Origin: JADCCX01 sp051649305
GTDB lineage: Bacteria; Pseudomonadota; Alphaproteobacteria; Rhizobiales; Beijerinckiaceae
DNA: 64,000 nucleotides
Direction of reading: 5' to 3'
NCBI GenBank assembly: GCA_051649305.1
Contig: JBOFGV010000125.1
Location: 1 to 64,000 of the forward strand
In this document: piece after piece, positions 53,732 to 61,985 of the stretch
Position numbering within the stretch: the stretch's first letter is position 1
Layout of the letters: each line of letters begins with the position of its first letter
The notes under the pieces: model-generated
Told to the model about the DNA's origin: nothing
Seen by the model: the letters and a program-made list of their open reading frames with translations, nothing else
Database searches by the model: none
Program-made: the position numbers and the translations under genes

Positions 53732-53953
53732 ATGAAGACCGCTCTCAACAGATTTGCCTGCACCTTGGCATTGCTTGCTGTGCCTACAGCTGCTTTTGCC
53801 CATGCAGGCGATCATTCGCACTTCTCTATGAGTGCGCTGATGTCGCATCTCATGGAGTGGGATCATCTTGCGATGATCGCTGGTGCCGCTGTGCTTGCAA
53901 TCGTAGTGTTCCGGCGCTTCCGCAATCGCAACAACCAGTCCGGGGCGAAATAA
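53732..53953 (+). CDS. Small His-rich exported one-helix peptide (HupE/UreJ-like fragment)
   Basis: 73 residues. A signal peptide (about 1-21, AAFA-HAGD) is followed by HAGDHSHFSMSALMSHLMEWDHL and one membrane helix (AMIAGAAVLAIVVF), then a basic tail. The HLMEWDH next to a helix recalls the nickel-site HPx4-5DH of HupE/UreJ nickel permeases, but only the first segment of such a protein is present. GAGGA lies 7 bp before ATG 53732 (two in-frame ATGs precede it). Between the FmdE-like gene and ureB; role in nickel supply is an inference. Confidence 0.65.
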   Translation: MKTALNRFACTLALLAVPTAAFAHAGDHSHFSMSALMSHLMEWDHLAMIAGAAVLAIVVFRRFRNRNNQSGAK

Positions 53954-53955
53954 CC

Positions 53956-54294
53956 ATGGCTTCCAAAGCGCGCAGCAGCACCGGCGGCATAGTGCCTGGC
54001 GAGATTTTTCCTGCCGAGGGCGATATCGAGATCAATGCTGGCCAATCCGAGATCAAGCTGGTTGTTGCCAACACTGGCGACAGGCCTATTCAGGTCGGCA
54101 GCCATTATCATTTCTTCGAGACGAACGAAGGCCTGAGCTTTGATCGCCAGAAGGCGAGGGGCATGCGGCTTGATATTGCGTCTGGTACAGCGGTGCGTTT
54201 TGAGCCGGGCCAAAGCCGCGAAGTGCGGCTGGTGCCGCTAAGGGGGGCGCGGAAGGCGTTTGGTTTCAGAGGTGATGTGATGGGGCAGCTTTAA
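53956..54294 (+). CDS. ureB: Urease beta subunit
   Basis: 112 residues with GGIVPGEIFPAEGDIEINAG, NTGDRPIQVGSHYHFFETN and the C-terminal GARKAFGFRGDVMGQL, all conserved UreB features. It begins two bases after the stop of the His-rich peptide gene. A longer frame starting inside that gene was rejected. Confidence 0.96.
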   Translation: MASKARSSTGGIVPGEIFPAEGDIEINAGQSEIKLVVANTGDRPIQVGSHYHFFETNEGLSFDRQKARGMRLDIASGTAVRFEPGQSREVRLVPLRGARKAFGFRGDVMGQL

Positions 54295-54334
54295 GGTGAT
54301 CTTTTCTTTCATCGATGTTGACCGGATCAAGCAC

Positions 54335-54457
54335 CTTCCTCCCCTAGAAAGGGGGAGGTCGTTCCGCAGGAACGGGTGGGGGTTGATAGCTCGCTTTTTC
54401 GGCGTCATCGTGCTGTCAACCCCCACCCTGACCCTCCCCCTTTCTGGGGGAGGGAAG
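54335..54457. repeat. Large palindromic intergenic element between ureB and ureC
   Basis: Left arm 54335-54386 and right arm 54416-54457 are imperfect reverse complements around a ~29-base centre. Each arm is itself a hairpin (CCTCCCC with GGGGAGG in the left arm; CTCCCCC with GGGGGAG in the right), and the left arm contains CGTTCC-GCA-GGAACG (54360-54374). The structure resembles REP/RPE-type palindromic repeats common in Rhizobiales genomes. No open reading frame and no T-run, so it may affect mRNA stability between ureB and ureC. Confidence 0.7.
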
Positions 54458-54496
54458 CACGCAGTTTTCCAAAACTACTGATCCGGAGATCAGACC

Positions 54497-56209
54497 ATGC
54501 CCACCCGTATCCCACGCGCCGCCTATGCCGCCATGTTTGGCCCCACCACGGGAGACCGTGTGCGCCTTGCTGACACCGATCTCATTGTCGAGGTGGAAAA
54601 GGACTTCACGATTTACGGTGAAGAGGTGAAGTTCGGCGGCGGCAAGACCATCCGCGATGGCATGGGGCAGGGGCAGGCCACACGGGCCGAGGGCGCTGTT
54701 GATACCGTTATCACCAATGTGCTGATTATCGATCACTGGGGCATTGTGAAAGCTGACGTGGGCCTGAAAGGCGGGCGTATTGTCGGCATCGGCAAGGCGG
54801 GCAACCCGGATACGCAGCCCGGCATTGATATCATCATTGGACCCGGCACAGACGCCATTGCGGGCGAAGGCAAGATCCTCACCGCTGGCGGCATCGACAC
54901 GCATATCCATTACATCTGCCCGCAGCAGATAGATGATGCGCTGATGTCCGGCGTCACCACCATGCTGGGCGGTGGCACAGGTCCATCCACCGGCACCAAC
55001 GCCACTACATGCACGCCGGGGCCATGGCACTTGGAGCGCATGATCCAGGCGGCGGAAGCCTTTCCGATGAACCTCTCCTTCGCCGCCAAAGGCAATGCCG
55101 CTTTGCCCGGCGCGCTGATCGAGCAGATCGAAGCGGGTGCATCCTGCATGAAACTGCATGAGGACTGGGGCACGACGCCTGCCGCCATCGACAACTGCCT
55201 GTCCGTGGCGGACGACTACGATGTGCAGGTGATGATCCACACCGACACATTGAACGAGTCTGGCTTTGTGGATGACACGCTCCGCGCCTTCAAGGGCCGC
55301 ACGATCCATGCCTTCCACACGGAAGGCGCTGGCGGCGGCCATGCGCCGGATATTATCAAGGTGGCGGGCTTTGCCAATGTCATCCCGTCTTCCACCAACC
55401 CGACGATGCCTTACACCGTGAACACACTGGAAGAGCACCTCGATATGCTGATGGTCTGTCACCATCTCGACAGCTCGATTCCCGAAGACATCGCCTTCGC
55501 CGAAAGCCGCATTCGCAAGGAGACGATTGCTGCTGAAGACGTGCTGCATGATATGGGCGCGCTTTCCATCATGGCGTCTGACAGCCAGGCCATGGGCCGC
55601 GTGGGTGAGGTGATCATCCGCACATTGCAGACCGCACACAAGATGAAGCAGCAGCGCGGGAAGCTCTCGGAAGATACTGCAAACGCTGATAATTTTCGCG
55701 TCAAACGCTACATGGCAAAGGTGACGATCAATCCAGCGATTGCCCATGGCCTGTCAGCGCATATCGGCTCAATCGAAGTGGGCAAGCTGGCGGACCTCGT
55801 GCTGTGGTCGCCTGCCTTCTTCGGTGTGAAGCCCGATCTCGTGCTGAAGATGGGCACCATCGCTGCCGCTGCGATGGGTGATCCCAACGCGTCCATTCCC
55901 ACACCTCAGCCAGTGCACTACCGCCCGATGTTTGGTGCCTTCGGCAAGTCGCTCACCCGCTCCTCCGTGGTGTTTGTGTCGGAAGCCTCCATCGCCAAGG
56001 GCATCGCGGGCAAATACGGCACAGATAAGCTGATGCTGCCGGTGAAGAACACGCGCGGCGGCATTTCCAAAGCTTCGATGATCCACAACGCGGCCACGCC
56101 GGATATCACGGTTGATCCCGAGACATACGAGGTGCGGGCGAATGGCGAGTTGCTGACGTGCAAACCGGCGAGCGTGCTGCCGATGGCGCAGAGGTATTTT
56201 TTGTTTTGA
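54497..56209 (+). CDS. ureC: Urease alpha subunit (catalytic)
   Basis: 570 residues. Nickel ligands are in place: His136 and His138 (DTHIHYICP), the carbamylated Lys219 (MKLHEDWG), MIHTDTLNESGF and HTEGAGGGHAPD histidines, and the mobile flap Cys321-His322 (VCHHLDSSIPED). Hydrolyses urea to ammonia and carbamate in the cytoplasm. It follows the palindromic element by 39 bp. Nickel insertion needs UreD (present) with UreE/F/G (not in window). Confidence 0.98.
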   Translation: MPTRIPRAAYAAMFGPTTGDRVRLADTDLIVEVEKDFTIYGEEVKFGGGKTIRDGMGQGQATRAEGAVDTVITNVLIIDHWGIVKADVGLKGGRIVGIGKAGNPDTQPGIDIIIGPGTDAIAGEGKILTAGGIDTHIHYICPQQIDDALMSGVTTMLGGGTGPSTGTNATTCTPGPWHLERMIQAAEAFPMNLSFAAKGNAALPGALIEQIEAGASCMKLHEDWGTTPAAIDNCLSVADDYDVQVMIHTDTLNESGFVDDTLRAFKGRTIHAFHTEGAGGGHAPDIIKVAGFANVIPSSTNPTMPYTVNTLEEHLDMLMVCHHLDSSIPEDIAFAESRIRKETIAAEDVLHDMGALSIMASDSQAMGRVGEVIIRTLQTAHKMKQQRGKLSEDTANADNFRVKRYMAKVTINPAIAHGLSAHIGSIEVGKLADLVLWSPAFFGVKPDLVLKMGTIAAAAMGDPNASIPTPQPVHYRPMFGAFGKSLTRSSVVFVSEASIAKGIAGKYGTDKLMLPVKNTRGGISKASMIHNAATPDITVDPETYEVRANGELLTCKPASVLPMAQRYFLF

Positions 56210-57132
56210 GGGGGCACTTCAGAAAAGGAACAAAGCAGGCTTCGCTGGCGCTTGCTTTTTGTCTTTTGCTACCATGCTTGGCATTGGCCGCGCATCATTG
56301 CAAATGGACTGGCGGCGGATTTCCATACGCAGAATTCGAAATTGGGTCGAAAGAGCTACCGAAGACTGAGCAAACCCCGCACGCACCGGTAGCCTTGTCC
56401 GATTTTGAAAATTTCCGGCGGGCGTTCAAGACCTTCGAAGTTGGTAATCAGGACGCAGAGAGCAGTCAGCAGCGCGTGCATCCCCGAAGATTGAACTATC
56501 GCTTGAAAACAGTTGATAGTCGTTGCCGTCTGCATCCACTGGGCTATCACGCTTCAGCTGTCTTGAGTTGTGATTTTTTGCAAAACCTCGGGACAATCAG
56601 CGGGCTTATGCATCTTGGCAATTCGAAAGACACAGAGGTTGCGGCAAAAGGATTCGCACAAATGAAGGGTTTTAAACTTCATAATTTCTCGACCTGGCAT
56701 GAGCAGCATTACGATTTAATTGAAGATAGGGACGACCCAATTGAAGTCGAAATCGATGGAATGCGGGGTTCAGCCCTCTATCAACGCACTTATTTGCAGG
56801 GGCGGCGAGCGCACGATGTAATCTCTTTCGCTGTTCATGACGGTTGCGCCGGACTTTACATGCGTTTGGAGTCAATTGCTGCCGACATTGGAGAAGCAGA
56901 ATTTTTCGTCCACAATGTCGCTCTTGCAATAGCTTTTGAGAAGCTGAATGATGTGGAGAATCGGGAAGCTTACAAGCGCGATGCTGAGACCTATAGGCAA
57001 TGGGAAATGGAGCAAGCCATGAGCCGATCTGCGCAACGACCATTGTTGCCGTCGGAGGCAGGTGTACCGCCTGTCGGGCCACCGTTGCCGCTCCTAAAAC
57101 GCACTCTTCCGTTGATGCTGTTGCCACGGTAA
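56206..57132 (+). CDS. Secreted protein of unknown function downstream of ureC
   Basis: About 308 residues if started at the TTG at 56206, which overlaps the ureC stop codon and gives a good signal peptide (basic KGTK, then ASLALAFCLLLPCLALAA). An ATG at 56158 would lie inside ureC. The mature part has paired Cys and many charged residues and no recognisable domain; a Pro-rich C-terminus ends the protein. Its base composition is more AT-rich than ureC. It occupies the place where ureE is often found but does not resemble UreE. Confidence 0.55.
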   Translation: MRGHFRKGTKQASLALAFCLLLPCLALAAHHCKWTGGGFPYAEFEIGSKELPKTEQTPHAPVALSDFENFRRAFKTFEVGNQDAESSQQRVHPRRLNYRLKTVDSRCRLHPLGYHASAVLSCDFLQNLGTISGLMHLGNSKDTEVAAKGFAQMKGFKLHNFSTWHEQHYDLIEDRDDPIEVEIDGMRGSALYQRTYLQGRRAHDVISFAVHDGCAGLYMRLESIAADIGEAEFFVHNVALAIAFEKLNDVENREAYKRDAETYRQWEMEQAMSRSAQRPLLPSEAGVPPVGPPLPLLKRTLPLMLLPR

Positions 57133-57202
57133 GTCTGGCGTCAAGAATTCGCTTCAAACCTTAGCATGCTTCACCACGCTCACCGCATTTAGCGCAACTT
57201 CC

Positions 57203-57221
57203 TTCTCCCCTTGCGGGAGAA
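57203..57221. terminator. Candidate bidirectional hairpin between convergent genes
   Basis: TTCTCCC (57203-57209) pairs with GGGAGAA (57215-57221) around a 5-base loop, between the ends of the convergent gene at 57132 and the TAXI gene at 57226. No T-run is present, so efficiency is doubtful. Confidence 0.35.
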
Positions 57222-57225
57222 AGAA

Positions 57226-58497
57226 CTACCGCCCTCGCACGCTCTCCACCACACTCCTGAAATGATCGAGCGCGAGGCTGGCGCTGCCTACCAGTCCATC
57301 TGAAATCTTGCCGCTTTGCCTGAGGTTGGCCAGTGTGGCGACAATCTCGTCTCCGCGCGCTTCGATGCCTGCGAGTTCAGCCGCTGACGCCGTGCGTGCT
57401 GATGTGGTCAGTTTTGTGATTTCTTCAACCAGCTGGTTGCCAACACCGTGGTTCTTGCGACCGACCCAGGCAATGAAACCTGCGAGACCTGAACCAAGAA
57501 GTGAGCTGCCCCAGATGACCGAGAGAATGACATCGCCATAGCGCTCGAACATCGTTTTCGTTTCGCCATCAAAATAGGCCATCGCGCCGGGATGCACAGG
57601 AATGCGTGCGCCGGTTTTGGCATCGGGCGGCTCGGCACCGTAAGCGATGGGCAGCATGCGGGAGACGCGCGTGCGCAGATCATAAAGCGACTTGGCTGTT
57701 CTCCCGGCGAGGTCGTCTGACAATGTCTTGCGGGCCATAGTGCGATAGCTGATGGCCACCGACTGCACCTCCTCACGGGGGCGGCCAGTGCCAAAAGCGC
57801 CAGCGGGAATCTCGAACGGTTCCACGCCGATGATGCGGCTGGAGGCGGTTTGCGCTTCTTCCATGGGCACAATGCGCAGGCCGCCGGGCAGGCGTCGGGC
57901 AATCTGTGGCACAATATCCGTGAAGTTGCGGGCGGTTGGCACGACAATCGCGATGGCTGCATCCACTTTGCCAGTGCCAAGCAACTCCGGCAAATCGGCC
58001 ATCTCGCTCTCGATGAGCGTGGCATCGCTTTCGCCGATTTCAGCAACAGCCAGCAGTTTCTGCACAAGCGGAATGTTGGGGTCAGTCAGGCGCACAACAG
58101 CGATACGCTTGCCTTTGAGATCGCTGAATTTCTGAATGCCGTTGCGCCTTTGCGGGGCAAGGATAACAACAGCACGCTTGGTGTTGACGAGGATTGTCTG
58201 GCCATTGGCAGGCAGTTCAAAATCGCTGCGAATAATGGCAAGATCAACCTTGCCAGTATCGAGCAGACGGGCGCTGTCAGCCGCGCCCTCGGTTGTCACC
58301 ACTTTCAATCTTATGCGCTCGCGCGCCTCGACGCCCGCCTGCGCAAGAGCTTCGACATAACGATGCGTTTCAAACCCTGCAGGGCCAACGGCAATGGTGA
58401 GCGTGCGGGGGAGGCGGGAAAGGAAAAACGCGCTGAAGCCCAGCCCGATGATGGCTAAGACAACAGCAATAACCAGAAGTGAAGAGCGTTTGCGCAT
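57226..58497 (-). CDS. Membrane-anchored TAXI-type solute-binding protein
   Basis: 423 residues. An N-terminal helix (about 6-27) probably stays uncleaved; a TAXI/NMT1-type binding domain follows (TIAVGPAGFETHRYVEAL; LLDTGKVDLAIIRSD; FSDLKGKRIAVVRL). Unlike ordinary TRAP binding proteins it has a second membrane helix (SVIWGSSLLGSGLAGFIAWVG, about 330-350) and a helical cytoplasmic tail. No TRAP permease genes are adjacent. It may be a tethered receptor or use a permease encoded elsewhere. ATG 58497 chosen over a TTG three codons upstream. Confidence 0.8.
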   Translation of the reverse strand: MRKRSSLLVIAVVLAIIGLGFSAFFLSRLPRTLTIAVGPAGFETHRYVEALAQAGVEARERIRLKVVTTEGAADSARLLDTGKVDLAIIRSDFELPANGQTILVNTKRAVVILAPQRRNGIQKFSDLKGKRIAVVRLTDPNIPLVQKLLAVAEIGESDATLIESEMADLPELLGTGKVDAAIAIVVPTARNFTDIVPQIARRLPGGLRIVPMEEAQTASSRIIGVEPFEIPAGAFGTGRPREEVQSVAISYRTMARKTLSDDLAGRTAKSLYDLRTRVSRMLPIAYGAEPPDAKTGARIPVHPGAMAYFDGETKTMFERYGDVILSVIWGSSLLGSGLAGFIAWVGRKNHGVGNQLVEEITKLTTSARTASAAELAGIEARGDEIVATLANLRQSGKISDGLVGSASLALDHFRSVVESVRGR

Positions 58498-58585
58498 GAC
58501 TGACAAGGATACCCCTTGCCTGTGCGTGTAGCCCGGATCTGCTCAGTGATAAAGCTGATCCAAGCGTTGAGCTTAACGCTAAAAC

Positions 58586-59497
58586 TTACTTCTTGCGCTG
58601 GCCGCCGATGCTGCCGGTTGTATCTTCCCGCATGGAGGGGGCCTTGCCATCCACATCAAGCCAGGTGGGCTTGCGCCCGGTTGAAATGCGCGATGTGGGG
58701 CAGCCCTTGCGGCGCTGTTCGGCCTCAGTGAAGAACCGGCGTAGATCCTTGTCATCGCCGCTTTTCAGCAAGGACAAACGGTCGATAAAGCACGCTACTT
58801 CCGGTCGTTCGGCAGCTGCGCCCTTGGGTGCACAGAACCAACCAGAAAGGGCGATGGTGGTTTTGTCAGCTGATGAACGGAAGGCAAGGCAAGCCTGTTC
58901 ACGCTCTGCATCATCGGAGAAGATCATGTCCGACACTTCAAAAACGCCGAACTTGGTCTGCATAGGGCCGGGCATACCAGCCCGTACCACACTCAAGCCA
59001 CGCTCGGCCTGCTGACGGGTCATCTCGATGAAAAGAGATTGCGCCGTGCCGCCATTGGAGCGCCGCACCATGGAAATGCGGGCTTCTGGCAAATGCTGCG
59101 AGGCTGTCTGCCACAGCAATGTATCTTCCCTGTCGCCCTGTGTGTTGCTACGGGCGCTGTAAACTGTGGGCACGCGATCAAACTGGGGCGCCTGCAAGGC
59201 CATGATTTCAACAGGCTTGCGCACAGTGCGCCAGTCCTGAACCTTAGGCACGCGGGCAGGGGAGCTGATTGAGCCCACTATCACGGGATCATGCTTGGTA
59301 AGATGCGCTGGAACCGGGTTTGAAACCGAAAGCATAACCGCCAGACCAACAACAGCGCCAGCGCATCCCATGGCAAGACCAGACATGTTGTTGATGGCAA
59401 AATCCTCGACCCGACGCAAAAGCGCGAGCTCGGGTTTTTGCACAGGAGCGGACCTCTTGTAGGCCGCTTCTTCAATCTCTCGTTCAAAACCACGCAT
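58586..59497 (-). CDS. Conserved single-helix protein of unknown function
   Basis: 303 residues: a short charged cytoplasmic N-terminus, one membrane helix (about 38-58, MSGLAMGCAGAVVGLAVML), then a presumably periplasmic domain with four or five Cys residues (EQACLAFRSS, SGWFCAPKG, PEVACFIDRL, RKGCPTSR) that may form disulfides. I recognise no family. It lies 88 bp upstream of the TAXI gene in the same direction. Confidence 0.7.
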   Translation of the reverse strand: MRGFEREIEEAAYKRSAPVQKPELALLRRVEDFAINNMSGLAMGCAGAVVGLAVMLSVSNPVPAHLTKHDPVIVGSISSPARVPKVQDWRTVRKPVEIMALQAPQFDRVPTVYSARSNTQGDREDTLLWQTASQHLPEARISMVRRSNGGTAQSLFIEMTRQQAERGLSVVRAGMPGPMQTKFGVFEVSDMIFSDDAEREQACLAFRSSADKTTIALSGWFCAPKGAAAERPEVACFIDRLSLLKSGDDKDLRRFFTEAEQRRKGCPTSRISTGRKPTWLDVDGKAPSMREDTTGSIGGQRKK

Positions 59498-59724
59498 GGA
59501 CGCAACTCACACAACGGGCGCAACGCCTGATCTACTGATCATTCCTCACGATGCGCATCTGCCTACAATTTGACTGAAGGAAGCAACACAATCGTTACCA
59601 AGACCGGATGACTTGGGAGTGTGGTGAATGGCAGGTTCAGGGAATGGGTTAATGAAAGATGATCGCGCCATTTGCAGCATCTGCAGTTGACGCGGTTCGC
59701 CCCAACGCGATATCCCCAGCGCGG

Positions 59725-59800
59725 GGGCCCTTAGCTCAATGGTTAGAGCCGACCGCTCATAACGGTCTGGTTGTAGGTTCGAGTCCTACAGGGCCCACCA
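59725..59800 (+). tRNA. tRNA-Ile2 (anticodon CAT, lysidine-modified type)
   Basis: 76 nt with CCA. Acceptor GGGCCCT/AGGGCCC, D arm AGCTCAATGGTTAGAGC, anticodon arm ACCG-CTCATAA-CGGT, T arm GTTCGAGTC. CAT would read Met, but GGGCCCTTAGCTCA and the CTCATAA loop match the tRNA-Ile2 consensus, whose C34 is modified by TilS to read ATA. Confidence 0.9.
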
Positions 59801-59823
59801 GATGGTTCTTCTGGCCGACAGAG

Positions 59824-61146
59824 TCAGGCATCATCTTGTGGAAAAAGGATGATCGCCCGGAAGTCATTGACATTTGTCTGGGTCGGACCGGGCCTGAACA
59901 CTGTTCCCGCAGCTTCAAACACATCAAGCGAACGATGCTTTAAAAGCATATCAACCGGGTCGATTCCGGCATCGCGTGCCTGTGCGATAGTTGTCGCATC
60001 GACAAATGCTCCGGCATGTTCGCCAATTCCGTCAATACCATCTGTGTCTGCCGCCATGGCGATAAAGTTGGTCGCCCCTTCCATTGCCAGTGCAAAGCCC
60101 AAAAGATACTCTGTGTTGCGCCCTCCACGCCCTCCATCCGATGTCAATGTAACTGTCGTTTCACCGCCTGATATGATGCAAAGCGGGCGAGATACGCGGC
60201 TTTTTGAAAGAGCAATGGCCGCGTGGGCCCGCCCAAGACTGCTGGCTTCTCCTTCCAGATCAGCCCCCAGAAAAATAACGTCGATTTCCATTGAAGAAAT
60301 AAGGTCGCAGGCTGCCCCCAAAGCCTGCTGCGGTGTCGAGATCAGTTGATTGTGCACAAGTGCCAGTGTTCTTGAGGCTGGTTTTGTCGGTGCATTGGCG
60401 GATTTGCGCAAGGCTTTCCAGGCCGTCTTTGGGAGCTTCATGCCACTTCGGGTGGCAATGCGCAGCGCTTCGTCCCGCGCTTGGTCACTCCCAACTGTCG
60501 GGCCTGAGCCAATGGTTGCAGGATCATCTGACGGAACATCAGACAACAGAAAGTTGATCATGCGAACACCCGGCGCAAAAGACGGCAGTTTTCCCCCTTT
60601 CACAGCAGAAAGATGTTTTCGCACACAGTTCATCTCATCAATCGGCAAGCCAGAGGCAAGCAGCGCCTTGTTGACTGCACGCTTGTCGTTGAGCGTGAGC
60701 GGTGCAACCGGCGCACAAAGCAGAGATGAACTTCCGCCGGAAAAAAGCCCAATGATGAGATCGTCAGGGCCTGTCAATCTCAGGACATTGATGATGGCAC
60801 TTGTGCCCTCAAGACTCATCTCATCCGGCAATGGATGCCCCGCCTCGATGACCTGAATACCGCGCGTTGGAGCGGCGTGGCCATAGCGGGTTATAACAAC
60901 GCCTTCGACCGGTCGCTGGATATGTTGTTCCAGCACATTGGCCATGGCCGCAGACGCTTTGCCTGCGCCCACAACAACCACACGGTTTGCAGATGGCAGC
61001 GACGAGAGGTGAGGCGGGAGGCATTGCGAAGGATGAGCTCTGCTCACACAGGCTCTGTAGGCGCATTCCAGCAAGTGCCGCCAGTTTGTCTGTTGCAGCT
61101 CTGCGGCAGGTGTTTCGGTTCTGCTGGGTTGTTGAATATTGTCCAT
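59824..61146 (-). CDS. gckA: Glycerate 2-kinase (MOFRL family)
   Basis: 440 residues, type II glycerate kinase, long misannotated as hydroxypyruvate reductase (TtuD). N-terminal VVVVGAGKASAAMANVLEQHI, the phosphate-binding GLFSGGSSSLLCAPV, NCVRKHLSAVKGGKL, and the C-terminal MOFRL domain with ISGGETTVTLTSDGGRGGRNTEYLL. Phosphorylates D-glycerate to 2-phosphoglycerate. Divergent from the GntR gene; a pair of TCCATGG sites lies in the shared upstream region, one overlapping its start. Confidence 0.93.
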   Translation of the reverse strand: MDNIQQPSRTETPAAELQQTNWRHLLECAYRACVSRAHPSQCLPPHLSSLPSANRVVVVGAGKASAAMANVLEQHIQRPVEGVVITRYGHAAPTRGIQVIEAGHPLPDEMSLEGTSAIINVLRLTGPDDLIIGLFSGGSSSLLCAPVAPLTLNDKRAVNKALLASGLPIDEMNCVRKHLSAVKGGKLPSFAPGVRMINFLLSDVPSDDPATIGSGPTVGSDQARDEALRIATRSGMKLPKTAWKALRKSANAPTKPASRTLALVHNQLISTPQQALGAACDLISSMEIDVIFLGADLEGEASSLGRAHAAIALSKSRVSRPLCIISGGETTVTLTSDGGRGGRNTEYLLGFALAMEGATNFIAMAADTDGIDGIGEHAGAFVDATTIAQARDAGIDPVDMLLKHRSLDVFEAAGTVFRPGPTQTNVNDFRAIILFPQDDA

Positions 61147-61167
61147 GGTTCATATAAATATCCATGG
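61142..61167. promoter_or_regulatory. TCCATGG pair upstream of glycerate kinase and GntR gene
   Basis: TCCATGG at 61142-61148 and again at 61161-61167, starts 19 bp apart, both continued by TT. The same pair with the same spacing occurs before pyruvate kinase (62032-62057). The palindromic core CCATGG fits a dimeric regulator, and 19 bp is near two helical turns. The first site spans the kinase start codon. Confidence 0.65.
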
Positions 61168-61223
61168 TTCATTGTTGCCGTCAATCCCTTGAGCGAATAA
61201 AGTGGGCCAGAAAGAGACTCACA

Positions 61224-61985
61224 ATGAAAACACGCAAACTATCTGATGATGTCGCCGATCGATTGAGGTTGATGGTCCTGCAAGGTGTCCTGCGGCCAGG
61301 CGACCGGATGCAAAGTGAGCGGCAACTGGCTGATGCAATGTTGGCTTCGCGCCCTATCATTCGTGAAGCCCTTGGTATTCTGGAAGGTGAAGGATTGTTA
61401 CAACTCAAGCGCGGCGGCCTGCATGTGCGTGAGTTGACCGCCGAGCCTATCCTTGAGCCCTTGGTTTCCCTGTTTAGAAGCGAGCCCACCAGCTTTGATG
61501 ACTATCTTGAATTCCGCGAGGTCATTGAAGGTGCCGCATCTTATTTTGCTGCATTGCGAGCGACAGAGATTGATAGGCAAAATTTAAAGCAAGCCTTTGA
61601 TAATTTTGTAAAAAGCCATGAAAAAGGAGACCCGCGGCGTGAAGCAGCCGCAGACGCTGAGTTTCACATCGCCATCTATGAAGCCTGTCACAATCTGGCG
61701 ATCCTGCACATTATGCGTGGCACTTCCTCGTTGTTGCGCAATGATGTTTTCTTTAATCGTTCCCGTCTCTACAGCCGTGTTGGTTATCAGGAAGCGACCA
61801 TAGAGCAGCACCGGCTTATCTTTGAAGCCATTATGAACGGCAATCCCGAAGGAGCGCGGTCGGCTGCACAGGCTCACATCACCTTTGTGCGCAAAGCAAT
61901 TGAAGAGCTGAAAAAGGCTGAAGCCCGCCTAGATGTCTCACGCAGGCGCGTGATGGAGCGTTCTCAATTCACGTCCTTTGAGTAG
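61224..61985 (+). CDS. GntR/FadR-family regulator of glycerate metabolism
   Basis: 253 residues: winged-helix HTH (SERQLADAMLASRPIIREAL at about 34-53) and FCD domain with the metal-binding DAEFHIAIYEACHNLAILHIM and the EQHRLIFEAIMNG histidine. The ATG 61224 is preceded by AAGAGA. Lies between the divergent glycerate kinase gene and the pyruvate kinase gene, both of which carry the same bipartite TCCATGG element, so it is the obvious candidate to bind it; glycerate, tartronate or a related C3 acid is a plausible effector. Confidence 0.9.
   Translation: MKTRKLSDDVADRLRLMVLQGVLRPGDRMQSERQLADAMLASRPIIREALGILEGEGLLQLKRGGLHVRELTAEPILEPLVSLFRSEPTSFDDYLEFREVIEGAASYFAALRATEIDRQNLKQAFDNFVKSHEKGDPRREAAADAEFHIAIYEACHNLAILHIMRGTSSLLRNDVFFNRSRLYSRVGYQEATIEQHRLIFEAIMNGNPEGARSAAQAHITFVRKAIEELKKAEARLDVSRRRVMERSQFTSFE

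Noticed and set aside
54416..55747. Minus-strand frame of 443 codons opposite ureC
   Set aside because: Antisense shadow of a highly conserved gene; the translation has no recognisable family.
59725..59800. Calling the CAT-anticodon tRNA an elongator tRNA-Met
   Set aside because: Acceptor and D-arm sequence and the CTCATAA loop fit tRNA-Ile2, the lysidine-modified isoleucine tRNA.
59824..61146. Annotating the gene as hydroxypyruvate reductase
   Set aside because: The MOFRL architecture and phosphate-binding GG(S)SSLL region belong to glycerate 2-kinase; there is no NAD-binding Rossmann motif.
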